From: Clostridia bacterium
Lineage (GTDB): Bacteria; Bacillota; Clostridia; UBA1381; UBA9506
Assembly (NCBI GenBank): GCA_017549205.1
Contig: JAFYVH010000020.1
Span: forward strand, 39,157 to 103,156
Length of the DNA: 64,000 nt
Direction: 5' to 3'
The stretch's first letter is position 1. Each line of letters opens with the position of its first letter. The notes under the pieces were generated by a model. It saw only the letters and a list, made by a program, of their open reading frames with translations. It was not told the origin of the DNA and did no database searches. Made by a program: the position numbers and the translations under genes. Shown here piece by piece: positions 16,903-26,333 of the stretch.

Positions 16903-17610
16903 ATGTTTTCATCCCTTTGGCTCATGCTGCTGACCCTCTTTCGTTTTGGGCCGTTTTTTCTTTCCTATGTATCCAATAACGCCAACACTTTTCCAAAACC
17001 CTTAAGCGCTAAAGAAGAGACAGAATATCTTGCTCTATGTCGGGCAGGCGATGAAAATGCCAAGAATAAGCTGATTGAACATAATTTGCGTTTGGTGGCT
17101 CATGTGGCAAAAAAATATACGCAAATCCCGGGTGGTGATAGTGACGACCTGATTTCAATCGGCACCATTGGTCTGATTAAAGCCATCAATTCTTTTGACG
17201 GGGCAAAAAGCACAAAGCTGGCCACCTATGCTGCAAGATGTATTGAAAATGAAATTTTAATGTATATGCGGGCGTCAAAAAAGATGCAGCAAGAGGTTTC
17301 GCTGCAGGATTGTCTGGGGCATGACAGCGATGGTAACGAAATCACCTTTATGGATATTCTCACTGCCGAAGAAGACGATGTAGCTGAAAAAGCGGACTTA
17401 AACATTGATATTCGCAAGCTGTATCGCTATTTAGATGCTGTTCTGTCAGAACGGGAAAAAGAAATTATCATCTTGCGATATGGCTTAAAAGGCAAGGCCA
17501 TGACCCAAAAGACCATTGCGCAAAAGCTACATATTTCCCGCTCTTATGTATCCCGTATCGAAAAAAAAGCTTTGCAAAAGCTAGCAAAGCGGTTTGATGA
17601 AGAAACCTGA
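16903..17610 (+). CDS. sigK: Sporulation RNA polymerase sigma factor K (pro-form)
   Basis: This 235-residue sigma-70 protein directs late mother-cell transcription in sporulation. The hydrophobic first 20 or so residues look like the pro-sequence removed by a membrane protease in B. subtilis. Region 2 is visible as LIEHNLRLVAHVAKKY and DDLISIGTIGLIKA. Region 4 ends with the helix-turn-helix KTIAQKLHISRSYVSRIEKK. The gene is intact, with no skin-type insertion. GGGAGGTG lies about 8 nt before the ATG at 16903. It is monocistronic, between two terminators. Confidence 0.92.
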   Translation: MFSSLWLMLLTLFRFGPFFLSYVSNNANTFPKPLSAKEETEYLALCRAGDENAKNKLIEHNLRLVAHVAKKYTQIPGGDSDDLISIGTIGLIKAINSFDGAKSTKLATYAARCIENEILMYMRASKKMQQEVSLQDCLGHDSDGNEITFMDILTAEEDDVAEKADLNIDIRKLYRYLDAVLSEREKEIIILRYGLKGKAMTQKTIAQKLHISRSYVSRIEKKALQKLAKRFDEET

Positions 17611-17630
17611 GAGTTTAAAAATGTGCAAAA

Positions 17631-17664
17631 AAATATCCCCTCGTTATATGGGGGATATTTTTTT
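17631..17664 (+). terminator. Terminator of sigK, bidirectional
   Basis: A 10-bp stem (17631-17640 with 17651-17660) runs into a T tract. It also serves the converging Gld-like operon. Confidence 0.88.
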
Positions 17665-17675
17665 CTTATTTAAAA

Positions 17676-19094
17676 TTATTTATATCGGCGTTTAACAAAC
17701 ACTAGGATGCCGGCAACCAAAATAGCTAAAGGCACGACCACGACCAAAATGACAAGCCATGTCCAGAACTGGGTTTTAGAAACGGACATAGAGCCGCCCG
17801 GCAGCATTTTTGCCCGCACGGTGATGGAGGACTCGCCACCCTGCATCCAGCTGATGCTGTTTAACAAAATGTCCTCATTGGCAAAACGCGTGTCGGCGGT
17901 CAGAGCATCAAAAATTAAGGCTGAACCACTTACAACCAAATGGCCCACATGAAGCTCCCCTGCCACATTTTCATTTTCGCGGCTTGCTGCCACCAAAACA
18001 TCAAAGGGACCCTCGGCATCACCACTTGCTTTTTCCATGCTACCCTGGGATATAGCTGTTTGAATATCCGCTTTTGCATAGGCTGAATCATAAGATTTAA
18101 GCAAGGTGTGAATGGTTACATTGGCCGGTTTTTCAGGAGCACGACCAATGCTGTTGGCCGGACCATAACCCACACGCTTCTGGCTGTCGTAAACCGGCGC
18201 TGTAATCTCATGGTCGCTCATTTGAGCCAGCATGTAGTTACTGTTTTCAATCATCTGGCTCATATCCCAAACAATATCTGTGTTGCGGATAAGTCCCCAA
18301 TCTTCACTTAAGTAATTTACCAAATTTGGTAGTTCAGTTGAACAATAAACGGGGTCAAAGTAAATTTGCACATTGCCGCCTAAGTCTAAATATGCGTCAA
18401 GCTTGTCAATCTCTTCAACAGAAAAATCGACCTGCGGGCAGCTGATAATCACAACCGAATCCTCTGCAGCAGGAAAATCTTCTGTCAGGGTATCAATCTG
18501 ACCCACTTCATAGCCGGTCATTTCTAAAATACCTACATTCCCTTCCGAAACCTGCTCGCCGTGACCTTTGGTAAACAAAATTGTTGCATTGTGAATACCA
18601 TCCACAAAAGTCGCCAGTTTGGTGGTGACTAAGCGTTCAATGTAACTAAATCCGTTCTGGCTGAAATAATCTTGCGAATTAACGATTTCATAACGGTCGC
18701 TTTGTCGAATAATCAGCGAAAACTGTGACAGAGTTTCCAACTCTTTAGCATAGGCCTGCACAGCAGCAGGCTCTTTGACAACATTCACTTCACGAATGGT
18801 GATTTTGCTGTTGTGCTGACCAAAGTTACCCAGCACATTTTTCACCATAGAAAGAATTTCATTGTCGACGCCTGAGGTTAAAATTAAAATCTCTGTGGGC
18901 TCATCAATTTGGCCTGCAATTTCTTTTGATTCATCGGCCAAAGCATAAATCTTGTCTTCGGTGAAATCGATCTCCAACGCGATTTTATCATTTAAGGAAA
19001 TGAGAATGGCATTAAGGAGCAAAACAATAATCACAGCACCAACAATAAAAGCCTTTGAATTTAAAGAATAACGAAATTTTTTTTGATTCTTCAT
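17676..19094 (-). CDS. GldG-like ABC-transporter auxiliary protein
   Basis: These 472 residues have one N-terminal membrane helix (about 14-34), a large extracytoplasmic region of the ABC_transp_aux/GldG type, and one C-terminal helix before a basic tail. The extracytoplasmic part contains the motif ATILFTKGHGEQ and a Rossmann-like half with VVIISCPQVDFS. Such proteins accompany Gld/Nos-type ABC-2 exporters, but the cargo is unknown. The chosen ATG is 8 nt after AGAAAGGA; an upstream in-frame ATG at 19136 lies inside the permease gene. It is the last gene of a three-gene operon. Confidence 0.85.
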   Translation of the reverse strand: MKNQKKFRYSLNSKAFIVGAVIIVLLLNAILISLNDKIALEIDFTEDKIYALADESKEIAGQIDEPTEILILTSGVDNEILSMVKNVLGNFGQHNSKITIREVNVVKEPAAVQAYAKELETLSQFSLIIRQSDRYEIVNSQDYFSQNGFSYIERLVTTKLATFVDGIHNATILFTKGHGEQVSEGNVGILEMTGYEVGQIDTLTEDFPAAEDSVVIISCPQVDFSVEEIDKLDAYLDLGGNVQIYFDPVYCSTELPNLVNYLSEDWGLIRNTDIVWDMSQMIENSNYMLAQMSDHEITAPVYDSQKRVGYGPANSIGRAPEKPANVTIHTLLKSYDSAYAKADIQTAISQGSMEKASGDAEGPFDVLVAASRENENVAGELHVGHLVVSGSALIFDALTADTRFANEDILLNSISWMQGGESSITVRAKMLPGGSMSVSKTQFWTWLVILVVVVPLAILVAGILVFVKRRYK

Positions 19095-19113
19095 GTTCTC
19101 TTTCCTTTCTGTT

Positions 19114-19848
19114 TTATTTCCAGTGTCTTCTCTCAATCACACGGATTGTCAAGAAAACAAACAAGCCGGCTAAACTGAGAAAATAGAACACAGGCACAAA
19201 ATTCAAGGTGCCCAGCGTGAAGTCGTAGAGCCGTGCATTGATGGATATAAAATCTAAAAGCCAGTCTAAACCGGCACCTAAAAAGTGCAGGCTGCCTGCT
19301 AGAATTTCTGAAAACTGAAGGCTCATGCCACTAAGCAACCAAAGGGCCATAAGGATGCCCAGGGTGGAAACGGCTGCAATCACCTGGCTTTCTGTCACCG
19401 ATGACATAAACATGCCAAGGGCAACAAAAAACACACCCAAAAGAAACAAACCCAAATAACCAACAAGTGTTTCGGCAACTGCAGGTGTGCCATAAAGCTC
19501 CATAATGGGCACAAAAAGCATGGTAGCAGCCACACCAATTAAAAGCACGGTGGTTGCCGCTAAAAATTTGCCAAAAACAATATCGGACACACGGACAGGT
19601 GCCGTGAGCAAAAGCTGGTCTGTTTTGCTTTTTCTCTCTTCTGAAAACAATCGCATGGTTAAAACGGGAATAACAAAAACAAAAATCAAACCAACATTGG
19701 AAAAGAAGCTACTCATGGAAGTTTGCTGTGCACCCATGTTAATAAAAACAAACATTAAGGCTGCAAAGAAAATGAACACACTGAGGAAAATATAGCCCAC
19801 GGGCGTTTTGAAATATGCCCTAAGCTCACGCTTGTAAATCGCTTTCAT
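19114..19848 (-). CDS. ABC-2 type transporter permease (GldF/NosY-like)
   Basis: These 244 residues begin with the typical MKAIYKRELRAYFKTPVGYIF opening of this family and contain six hydrophobic segments. A cytosolic FSEERKSKTDQLLLTAPVR coupling stretch follows the second helix. It forms the membrane channel with the ATPase encoded just upstream, whose 3' end it overlaps by 23 bp. AAGGAG stands 9 nt before the ATG at 19848; an ATG at 19854 is only 3 nt away. The substrate is unknown. Confidence 0.87.
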   Translation of the reverse strand: MKAIYKRELRAYFKTPVGYIFLSVFIFFAALMFVFINMGAQQTSMSSFFSNVGLIFVFVIPVLTMRLFSEERKSKTDQLLLTAPVRVSDIVFGKFLAATTVLLIGVAATMLFVPIMELYGTPAVAETLVGYLGLFLLGVFFVALGMFMSSVTESQVIAAVSTLGILMALWLLSGMSLQFSEILAGSLHFLGAGLDWLLDFISINARLYDFTLGTLNFVPVFYFLSLAGLFVFLTIRVIERRHWK

Positions 19849-20908
19849 CTTCATCTGCTCCTTCCGCTATTTTTTCTTTTTGAGCAGCTAGTTCTTCCGC
19901 TGCCCCGTCTTCTTTTTCTTTCGGCTGATTAACGATTTCAATTTCGTCTTCTGAAATATCAGCAATCTCTTTTTTGCCTTGATTTTTTGTGACCTCTAAG
20001 AAGATATCTTCTAAAGATAAATCCACTGTCTGCAAAGATAACATGGGCAGTTTTGCCTCTGCCAAGGCATTAAAGATGGAGGCTCTCACATCAACATGAG
20101 GCTCGGCTTCTATAATAAAGTCAATGGAGCCTGCTTCTTTGCGACCCAAAGATTTTATGTACTTAATGCCGCCAATTTTTTCAAGTACATCCAAAATGCT
20201 GCGCTCATCCCCTGCAACCCGCAGCTGAAATTTATTTTCATTGGAAATGGATTTGCCTAAATTTTCCGGAGTGTCACCGGCCACCAGGCGACCTTTGTTG
20301 ATGATGACAAGCCGTTCACAAACAGCATTAACCTCTTGCAAAATGTGAGAGGATAAAATAACGGTGTGCTCGCGACCCAGCTTTTTAATCACAGAACGGA
20401 TTTCAATAATCTGCTTGGGGTCAAGACCAACGGTAGGCTCGTCTAAAATCAGCACTTCGGGGTTACCCGCCATGGCCTGCGCCAAACCCACACGCTGTTT
20501 ATAACCTTTAGAGAGATTGCCGATTAATCGGTCCGCCACATCTGTGATTTTAACGGTTTCGCAGATTTTAGAAAGGTGCTCTTCTCTGTCTTCCTTCACT
20601 TGCTTTAAGTCATAGACAAAGTCTAAATATTCCCGCACGGTCATATCTAAATAAAGAGGCGGATGCTCCGGCAGGTAGCCAATTTTTTTCTTGGCCAAAA
20701 CCGGATTATCCAGCACATCATAGCCGTCAATTAAAACTGTGCCATCCGTTGCAGACAAATAGCCTGTTAAAATATTCATAGTGGTTGATTTACCGGCACC
20801 GTTAGGGCCTAAAAAACCAAGAATTTCACCTTTTTTAACTGTGAAAGAAATGTTGTCTACAGCCAGTTGATTGCCATATTTTTTGGTCAGGTTTCTAATT
20901 TCAACCAT
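19826..20908 (-). CDS. ABC transporter ATP-binding protein (GldA/NosF-like) with acidic tail
   Basis: The 360 residues have Walker A GPNGAGKST (about 35-43), signature NLSKGYKQR, Walker B VLILDEPTVGLD and the switch His in ILSSHIL. The usual fold ends near residue 305. About 50 further residues are rich in Glu, Asp, Lys and Ala, which looks like a disordered acidic extension. It energises the permease/GldG-like pair downstream. ATG at 20908 has GGGAGG 7 nt upstream. No good promoter is seen, but the hairpin at 20985-21012 separates it from aspS. Confidence 0.9.
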   Translation of the reverse strand: MVEIRNLTKKYGNQLAVDNISFTVKKGEILGFLGPNGAGKSTTMNILTGYLSATDGTVLIDGYDVLDNPVLAKKKIGYLPEHPPLYLDMTVREYLDFVYDLKQVKEDREEHLSKICETVKITDVADRLIGNLSKGYKQRVGLAQAMAGNPEVLILDEPTVGLDPKQIIEIRSVIKKLGREHTVILSSHILQEVNAVCERLVIINKGRLVAGDTPENLGKSISNENKFQLRVAGDERSILDVLEKIGGIKYIKSLGRKEAGSIDFIIEAEPHVDVRASIFNALAEAKLPMLSLQTVDLSLEDIFLEVTKNQGKKEIADISEDEIEIVNQPKEKEDGAAEELAAQKEKIAEGADEDESDLQA

Positions 20909-20984
20909 TCTGTAACCTCCCTTTATACTCTTCTCACTCATCTTATCACATGGATATTGACAAAATATGAATAAACCGTAAATT

Positions 20985-21012
20985 TTCAGCAGGAGATAAT
21001 TCTCCTGCTGAA
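20985..21012 (-). terminator. Hairpin after aspS, probable terminator
   Basis: A perfect 12-bp stem (20985-20996 with 21001-21012, loop TAAT). The T run on the minus side is poor (AATTT), so termination strength is uncertain. Confidence 0.6.
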
Positions 21013-21025
21013 AGATGAAAGCTGA

Positions 21026-22810
21026 TTAAATTGAATCATCTAATTTAAGATGCAGTTCTTGTAACTGTTTGGGGTCAACTGTTGTGGGTGCCTCTGTCAT
21101 AAGCTCAGAAGCATCCTTCACCTTCGGGAATGCAATAACATCACGAATGGAATCACGACCTGCAAGCAGCATAACAAGACGATCAAGACCATAGGCCATG
21201 CCACCATGGGGCGGTGTGCCGTAGCGGAAAGCATTCATTAAATAACCAAACTGCTCCCAGGCTCTTTCCTTGGTAAAGCCCAGGGCTTCAAACATTTTTT
21301 GCTGCAGTTCAGTATTGAAAATACGCAAGCTGCCGCCACCAACCTCGGTTCCGTTAAATACCATGTCATAAGCCTTGGCACGAACCTGCTGGGGATTTTC
21401 ATCCAATAAATGAATATCTTCTTCAACCGGCATGGTGAAAGGATGATGCTTGGCAACATAACGGTCTTCCTCTTCGCTATACTCAAAGAGCGGGAAGTCT
21501 GTTACCCACAAGAGGTCATATTCATCTTTTTTCAATAAGTCAAAACGACGGGCAAGCTCTAAACGCAGCGCACCCAAAGCGTCATACACAATTTCATTGC
21601 GGTCAGCCACAAGCATAATAATGTCGCCTGCCTCGGCACCCATTTTTGACAAAATGCCGTCAATTTCTTCCTGAGTTAAGAACTTAGCGATAGAGGATTT
21701 AATCTCGCCTTCACAAACGGTAATCCAAGCCATGCCCTTTGCCTTGTAAATCTTAACAAAATCAACCAAACCATCTAAATCACGGCGGGAAAGCTTGCCG
21801 TCGCCGCCCTTGCAATTAATGGCGCGAACACTGCCACCCTTTTGCACAGCATCAGCAAACACTTTAAAGCCGCAACCGCCCACAATGTCAGACAAGTCTA
21901 CAAGCTCAAGACCAAAGCGGGTATCCGGCTTGTCAGAGCCGTAACGGTCCATTGCCTCTTGATAAGAAATGCGGCGGAAAGGTGTTTTAAGGTCAGTGCC
22001 TAAAACCTCTTTAAAAACTTTTTTCATAAAGCCTTCATTGACAGTTAAAACATCATCAATGTCAACAAAAGACATTTCAAGGTCAATCTGTGTAAACTCA
22101 GGCTGGCGGTCAGCACGCAGGTCTTCATCACGGAAGCACTTAACAATTTGCATATATCTGTCCATGCCCGAAAGCATCAAAAGCTGCTTATAAAGCTGTG
22201 GTGACTGCGGCAGGGCATAAAAATGACCGGGATGCACACGGCTGGGTACCAAATAGTCACGGGCACCTTCCGGTGTGGATTTGGTCAGCATGGGGGTTTC
22301 AATTTCCAAAAAGCCCTGGCTGTCAAAATAGTCACGGGCAATCTTTGCAACTCTGTGACGCAACTCCATAAGCCGTTGCATGCTGGGACGGCGCAAGTCA
22401 AGATAACGATATTTAAGGCGCACTTCTTCACGGACATTGCTGTCGTCCTCAATGTAAATCGGCGGAGTTTCTGCTTTGGATAAAATTCTTAATTCTTTAG
22501 CGTGAATTTCAATTTTACCGGTGGGCATTTTTTCGTTAATCGCTTCTTTATCACGAAGCACAACCTCACCTACAACAGCCAAAACAAATTCGTTGCGGAT
22601 GGTATCGGCCTTTTCAAACATTTCTTTATCCTTATCTGCATTGAACACAACCTGCACAAGACCGGAGCGGTCACGCAAGCCAATAAAGATAAGACCGCCC
22701 AAATTGCGGTATGACTGGGTCCAACCCATAACTGTTACTTCACTGCCCACATGCTCTTCGCGCAAAACGCCGCACTTGTGGGATCTTTTCAGACCTGTTA
22801 AAGTTTCCAT
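21026..22810 (-). CDS. aspS: Aspartyl-tRNA synthetase
   Basis: This bacterial-type enzyme has 594 residues. An N-terminal OB-fold anticodon-binding domain (LGGLIFIGLRDRSGLVQVV) is followed by a class II catalytic core with motif 2 (FRDEDLRADRQPEFTQ). A GAD insertion sits in the middle, and motif 3 (YGLDRLVMLLAG) is near the end. It charges tRNA-Asp; whether it is discriminating or also charges tRNA-Asn cannot be decided by eye. Its ATG directly abuts the hisS stop, with GGAGG 10 nt upstream, so the pair is one operon. Confidence 0.96.
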   Translation of the reverse strand: METLTGLKRSHKCGVLREEHVGSEVTVMGWTQSYRNLGGLIFIGLRDRSGLVQVVFNADKDKEMFEKADTIRNEFVLAVVGEVVLRDKEAINEKMPTGKIEIHAKELRILSKAETPPIYIEDDSNVREEVRLKYRYLDLRRPSMQRLMELRHRVAKIARDYFDSQGFLEIETPMLTKSTPEGARDYLVPSRVHPGHFYALPQSPQLYKQLLMLSGMDRYMQIVKCFRDEDLRADRQPEFTQIDLEMSFVDIDDVLTVNEGFMKKVFKEVLGTDLKTPFRRISYQEAMDRYGSDKPDTRFGLELVDLSDIVGGCGFKVFADAVQKGGSVRAINCKGGDGKLSRRDLDGLVDFVKIYKAKGMAWITVCEGEIKSSIAKFLTQEEIDGILSKMGAEAGDIIMLVADRNEIVYDALGALRLELARRFDLLKKDEYDLLWVTDFPLFEYSEEEDRYVAKHHPFTMPVEEDIHLLDENPQQVRAKAYDMVFNGTEVGGGSLRIFNTELQQKMFEALGFTKERAWEQFGYLMNAFRYGTPPHGGMAYGLDRLVMLLAGRDSIRDVIAFPKVKDASELMTEAPTTVDPKQLQELHLKLDDSI

Positions 22811-24079
22811 TTATTCCAATCCTCCAAGCTGCTTAAAAAAATTAGCCAGTGTGCCGAGTGTTACCTCTGTAGTTTCGCCTGTTGCCATGTTCTTCAACTG
22901 GGCACAGTCGCTTTCAATTTCTGTATCACCCAACACCATCGTATATTTTGCACCAATTTTATTGGCATATTTCATTTGTGCTTTCACGCTGCGATTCATA
23001 TAATCCCGTTCTACCGAAACATGCTCACGGCGCAAATCATAAACAAGCTTTTGCACAAAGGCATCGGCCTTTTCGCCAATGTGACCGATGAATAAATCCA
23101 CCGTTTCACCTTCGCCCAAATCAACTTCTAAATTTTCTAAAAGTAACAAAAGTCGCTCCATGCCCAAGCCAAAGCCAACACCCGGCATATCGGGTCCGCC
23201 TAGTTCGGAAACCAGACCATTATAGCGACCGCCGCCACAAACCGTGCCCTGTGCACCAATGTTTTTAGAAACAATTTCAAAAACTGTTCTGGTGTAATAA
23301 TCAAGGCCACGGACAATGGTTCCGTCAACGGTGTAGTTAACGCCCATCTCGTCTAAATAGTGGCGCAGTTCTTCAAAATGACTGCCACAATCAGAACAGA
23401 TGTTGTCCAGTAATATGGGGGCATTATTATAGATTTCCTTGCAGCTTTTTTCTTTACAATCCAAAATACGCAAGGGATTTTTTTCATAACGCTGGCGACA
23501 GGTTTCGCAAAGTTCACCCAGGTGCGGCTTGAAGAAATCACGCAGCTTTTCGTTATAAACTTTGCGGCAGGCGGGGCAACCAATGCTGTTAATACGCAAT
23601 TCTACGCCACCCACATTTAGACGACGAAACAGCTCCAGGGCCAAAGAAATAATCTCGGCATCCAAAGCGGCACTTTCGGCACCAAAAACCTCAACACCAA
23701 ACTGGTGAAAGGCTCTTAAGCGTCCTGCCTGTGGCTTTTCATAGCGAAAACAAGGGGTTACATAATACAGTTTAACCGGCAAAGCCTGCGCATAAAGAGA
23801 ATGCTCAACCAGGCTTCTCACCACCGATGCTGTTCCCTCGGGACGCAAAGTGATGCTGCGGTCGCCCTTATCTAAAAAAGTATACATTTCTTTTTGAACC
23901 ACATCTGTGGTATCGCCCACACCCCGCTCAAAAAGCTCTGTATGTTCAAAAACAGGGGTGCGGATTTCGTGATATCCGTAATCACCACAAAGCTCTTTGA
24001 TGGTGCTTTCCATAACATGCCATTTATATGATTCTTGCGGCAGTACATCATGTGTACCCCGCGGCGCTTTTATCTGCAT
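22811..24079 (-). CDS. hisS: Histidyl-tRNA synthetase
   Basis: This class II synthetase has 422 residues. It begins at the family start IKAPRGTHDVLP, contains motif 2 (TPCFRYEKPQAGR), the His-specific RGLDYYTRTVFE, and a C-terminal anticodon domain from about residue 325. ATG at 24079 is chosen because GGAG lies 9 nt before it; an in-frame ATG at 24112 lies beside the -10 box. Two CxxC pairs occur near residues 175-220 (CPAC, CETC, CKEKSC, CSDC), a cysteine-rich insertion possibly binding zinc. Confidence 0.95.
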   Translation of the reverse strand: MQIKAPRGTHDVLPQESYKWHVMESTIKELCGDYGYHEIRTPVFEHTELFERGVGDTTDVVQKEMYTFLDKGDRSITLRPEGTASVVRSLVEHSLYAQALPVKLYYVTPCFRYEKPQAGRLRAFHQFGVEVFGAESAALDAEIISLALELFRRLNVGGVELRINSIGCPACRKVYNEKLRDFFKPHLGELCETCRQRYEKNPLRILDCKEKSCKEIYNNAPILLDNICSDCGSHFEELRHYLDEMGVNYTVDGTIVRGLDYYTRTVFEIVSKNIGAQGTVCGGGRYNGLVSELGGPDMPGVGFGLGMERLLLLLENLEVDLGEGETVDLFIGHIGEKADAFVQKLVYDLRREHVSVERDYMNRSVKAQMKYANKIGAKYTMVLGDTEIESDCAQLKNMATGETTEVTLGTLANFFKQLGGLE

Positions 24080-24115
24080 AGGCACAGACTCCAATCCTTT
24101 TTCTTGTATCATTCA

Positions 24116-24144
24116 ATTATATCATAGTTTTTTCTAAATTGCAA
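24116..24144 (-). promoter_or_regulatory. Sigma-A promoter of hisS-aspS
   Basis: TTGCAA (24139-24144), 17 bp, TATAAT (24116-24121). The leader is about 30 nt, so no T-box is possible. Confidence 0.8.
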
Positions 24145-24339
24145 ACCTTTATTTGAAAAAATATGGCATTTGGCCTTTGCCTTTGTAAAAAATTTTTTCT
24201 GCACATATTAAATGATATTTTATGATTTGAACAAGGGAAACATGATATTATATAGCGTTTTCCTTTATGCTATTTTTAACAAAAAACAGACATTTAATTG
24301 TACAAGGTTAATATTTTATGAAATATAAAAATTTTTGTG
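24145..24339. other. AT-rich intergenic stretch
   Basis: About 195 bp of very AT-rich DNA lies between the divergent hisS and rpsU promoters. I see no gene or hairpin. It could act as UP-element or curved DNA for the strong rpsU promoter. Confidence 0.5.
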
Positions 24340-24368
24340 TTGACATTTTAATGAAAAACCGATATAAT
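24340..24368 (+). promoter_or_regulatory. Perfect consensus sigma-A promoter of rpsU
   Basis: TTGACA (24340-24345), 17 bp, TATAAT (24363-24368). A leader of about 130 nt follows, with imperfect pairing CCTCGG...CCGGGAGG and ATCAT/ATGAT before the ribosome site. Confidence 0.92.
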
Positions 24369-24505
24369 ATATTTCGTGGTTTTGTATTGCGACTGATAAT
24401 ATGTTTTAACTTGTCGCATTTTCCGCCTCGGTTTAAGTGCCGGGAGGAAAGCCATCATTCTAATGATGATAACCCAACGCAAAGTACCGGAGGGAGGGAA
24501 TATAA

Positions 24506-24682
24506 ATGTCCGAAATCAGACTTAAGGAACACGAGTCTTTAGATAGTGCCCTGCGTCGTTTTAAGCGTTCCTGCGCAAAAGATGGCGTGCTTTCAGAACT
24601 CAGAAAGAGAGAGCACTATGAAAAGCCCAGCGTGAAGAGAAAAAAGAAATCCGAAGCCGCCAGAAAAAGAAAGTTCAAATAA
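24506..24682 (+). CDS. rpsU: 30S ribosomal protein S21
   Basis: The 58 basic residues match S21: [20 protein letters not shown] at the start and a Lys/Arg-rich end ([16 protein letters not shown]). It sits near the platform of the small subunit and helps mRNA engagement. AGGGAGGG lies 6-7 nt before the ATG. It is monocistronic here, with a consensus promoter and its own terminator; in many Clostridia it is followed by yqeY, which is absent. Confidence 0.96.
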   Translation: MSEIRLKEHESLDSALRRFKRSCAKDGVLSELRKREHYEKPSVKRKKKSEAARKRKFK

Positions 24683-24727
24683 GGCTTCGTACATTACCTG
24701 TTATTTTGAAACAAAATCAGGATCATC

Positions 24728-24757
24728 GCAGCAAGGCATTTGCCTTGCTGCTTTTTC
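24728..24757 (+). terminator. Terminator of rpsU
   Basis: GCAGCAAGGC pairs with GCCTTGCTGC and is followed by TTTTTCTTT. Confidence 0.93.
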
Positions 24758-24777
24758 TTTGCCGAAAAATTTAACAT

Positions 24778-24826
24778 CAAAAAAGGAACGACCCATATTA
24801 TTTTGAGTCGCTCCTTTTTTTATTTT
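24778..24826 (-). terminator. Terminator of argD-argF-GNAT operon
   Basis: The minus-strand stem AAAGGAGCGAC/GTCGTTCCTTT (one G-T pair) is followed by TTTTTT. Confidence 0.85.
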
Positions 24827-24848
24827 AAACAGGTACCCTTCCATTATC

Positions 24849-25313
24849 TTATGCGTAGTCCTTACACAACAGGGCACGGATGTAACCTTTGCAGAAGGTG
24901 GTGGAATGGACATAAAAACCACGACCATAGTAAAAACGAACCAGTGAAGAAGCCTTGGCCGCCGTGTGCAGCACAACTCGCTTCACGCCCATTTTTTTCA
25001 TTTCATTGTCAAAAACACCCATCATGGATTTACCAATGCCTAAATTCTGATAATCGGCACTCACACCAAAACGAGAAAGATAGGCTGTGTCTTCATTAAT
25101 TTTTTCCACACGCAGACTGCCCACAACCTCTTCATCAATATAGGCCACATACACAAGCTTATCCACAATGTCATTTTCCACTTGCTCGCGACTTTCGTGG
25201 AGAGCCGCTGTGTCATCAAGGCCTGCAATCTCAATGTATTTTTTGAAAGCCTGCTGGGTAATTTTAATAATGCTATCTGTATCTTCAAGTGTTGCTTTGC
25301 GAACTGAAAACAT
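24849..25313 (-). CDS. GNAT-family N-acetyltransferase
   Basis: This 154-residue GCN5-type acetyltransferase has the acetyl-CoA loop QNLGIGKSMM at about residues 89-98, followed by the usual C-terminal strand/helix (FYYGRGFYV). The substrate is unknown. It begins 18 nt after argF and has GGAGG 7 nt before its ATG, so it is co-transcribed with arginine genes. It is too short and unlike ArgA to be called an acetylglutamate synthase with confidence, but a role close to arginine metabolism is possible. Confidence 0.85.
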   Translation of the reverse strand: MFSVRKATLEDTDSIIKITQQAFKKYIEIAGLDDTAALHESREQVENDIVDKLVYVAYIDEEVVGSLRVEKINEDTAYLSRFGVSADYQNLGIGKSMMGVFDNEMKKMGVKRVVLHTAAKASSLVRFYYGRGFYVHSTTFCKGYIRALLCKDYA

Positions 25314-25331
25314 AACTGTTCCTCCCCTTCT

Positions 25332-26251
<920 letters not shown>

Positions 26252-26333
26252 AATTTTCGACCTTTCTTTCGATGTGCAAAATACGGTTTGCACACATGCG
26301 ATTTATTATATAGCACATTTCTGCGCTCCCATA

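Noticed and set aside
24849..25313. Calling the GNAT protein an N-acetylglutamate synthase because it follows argF
   Set aside because: It is a generic 154-residue GNAT without recognisable ArgA features. Operon position alone is not enough.
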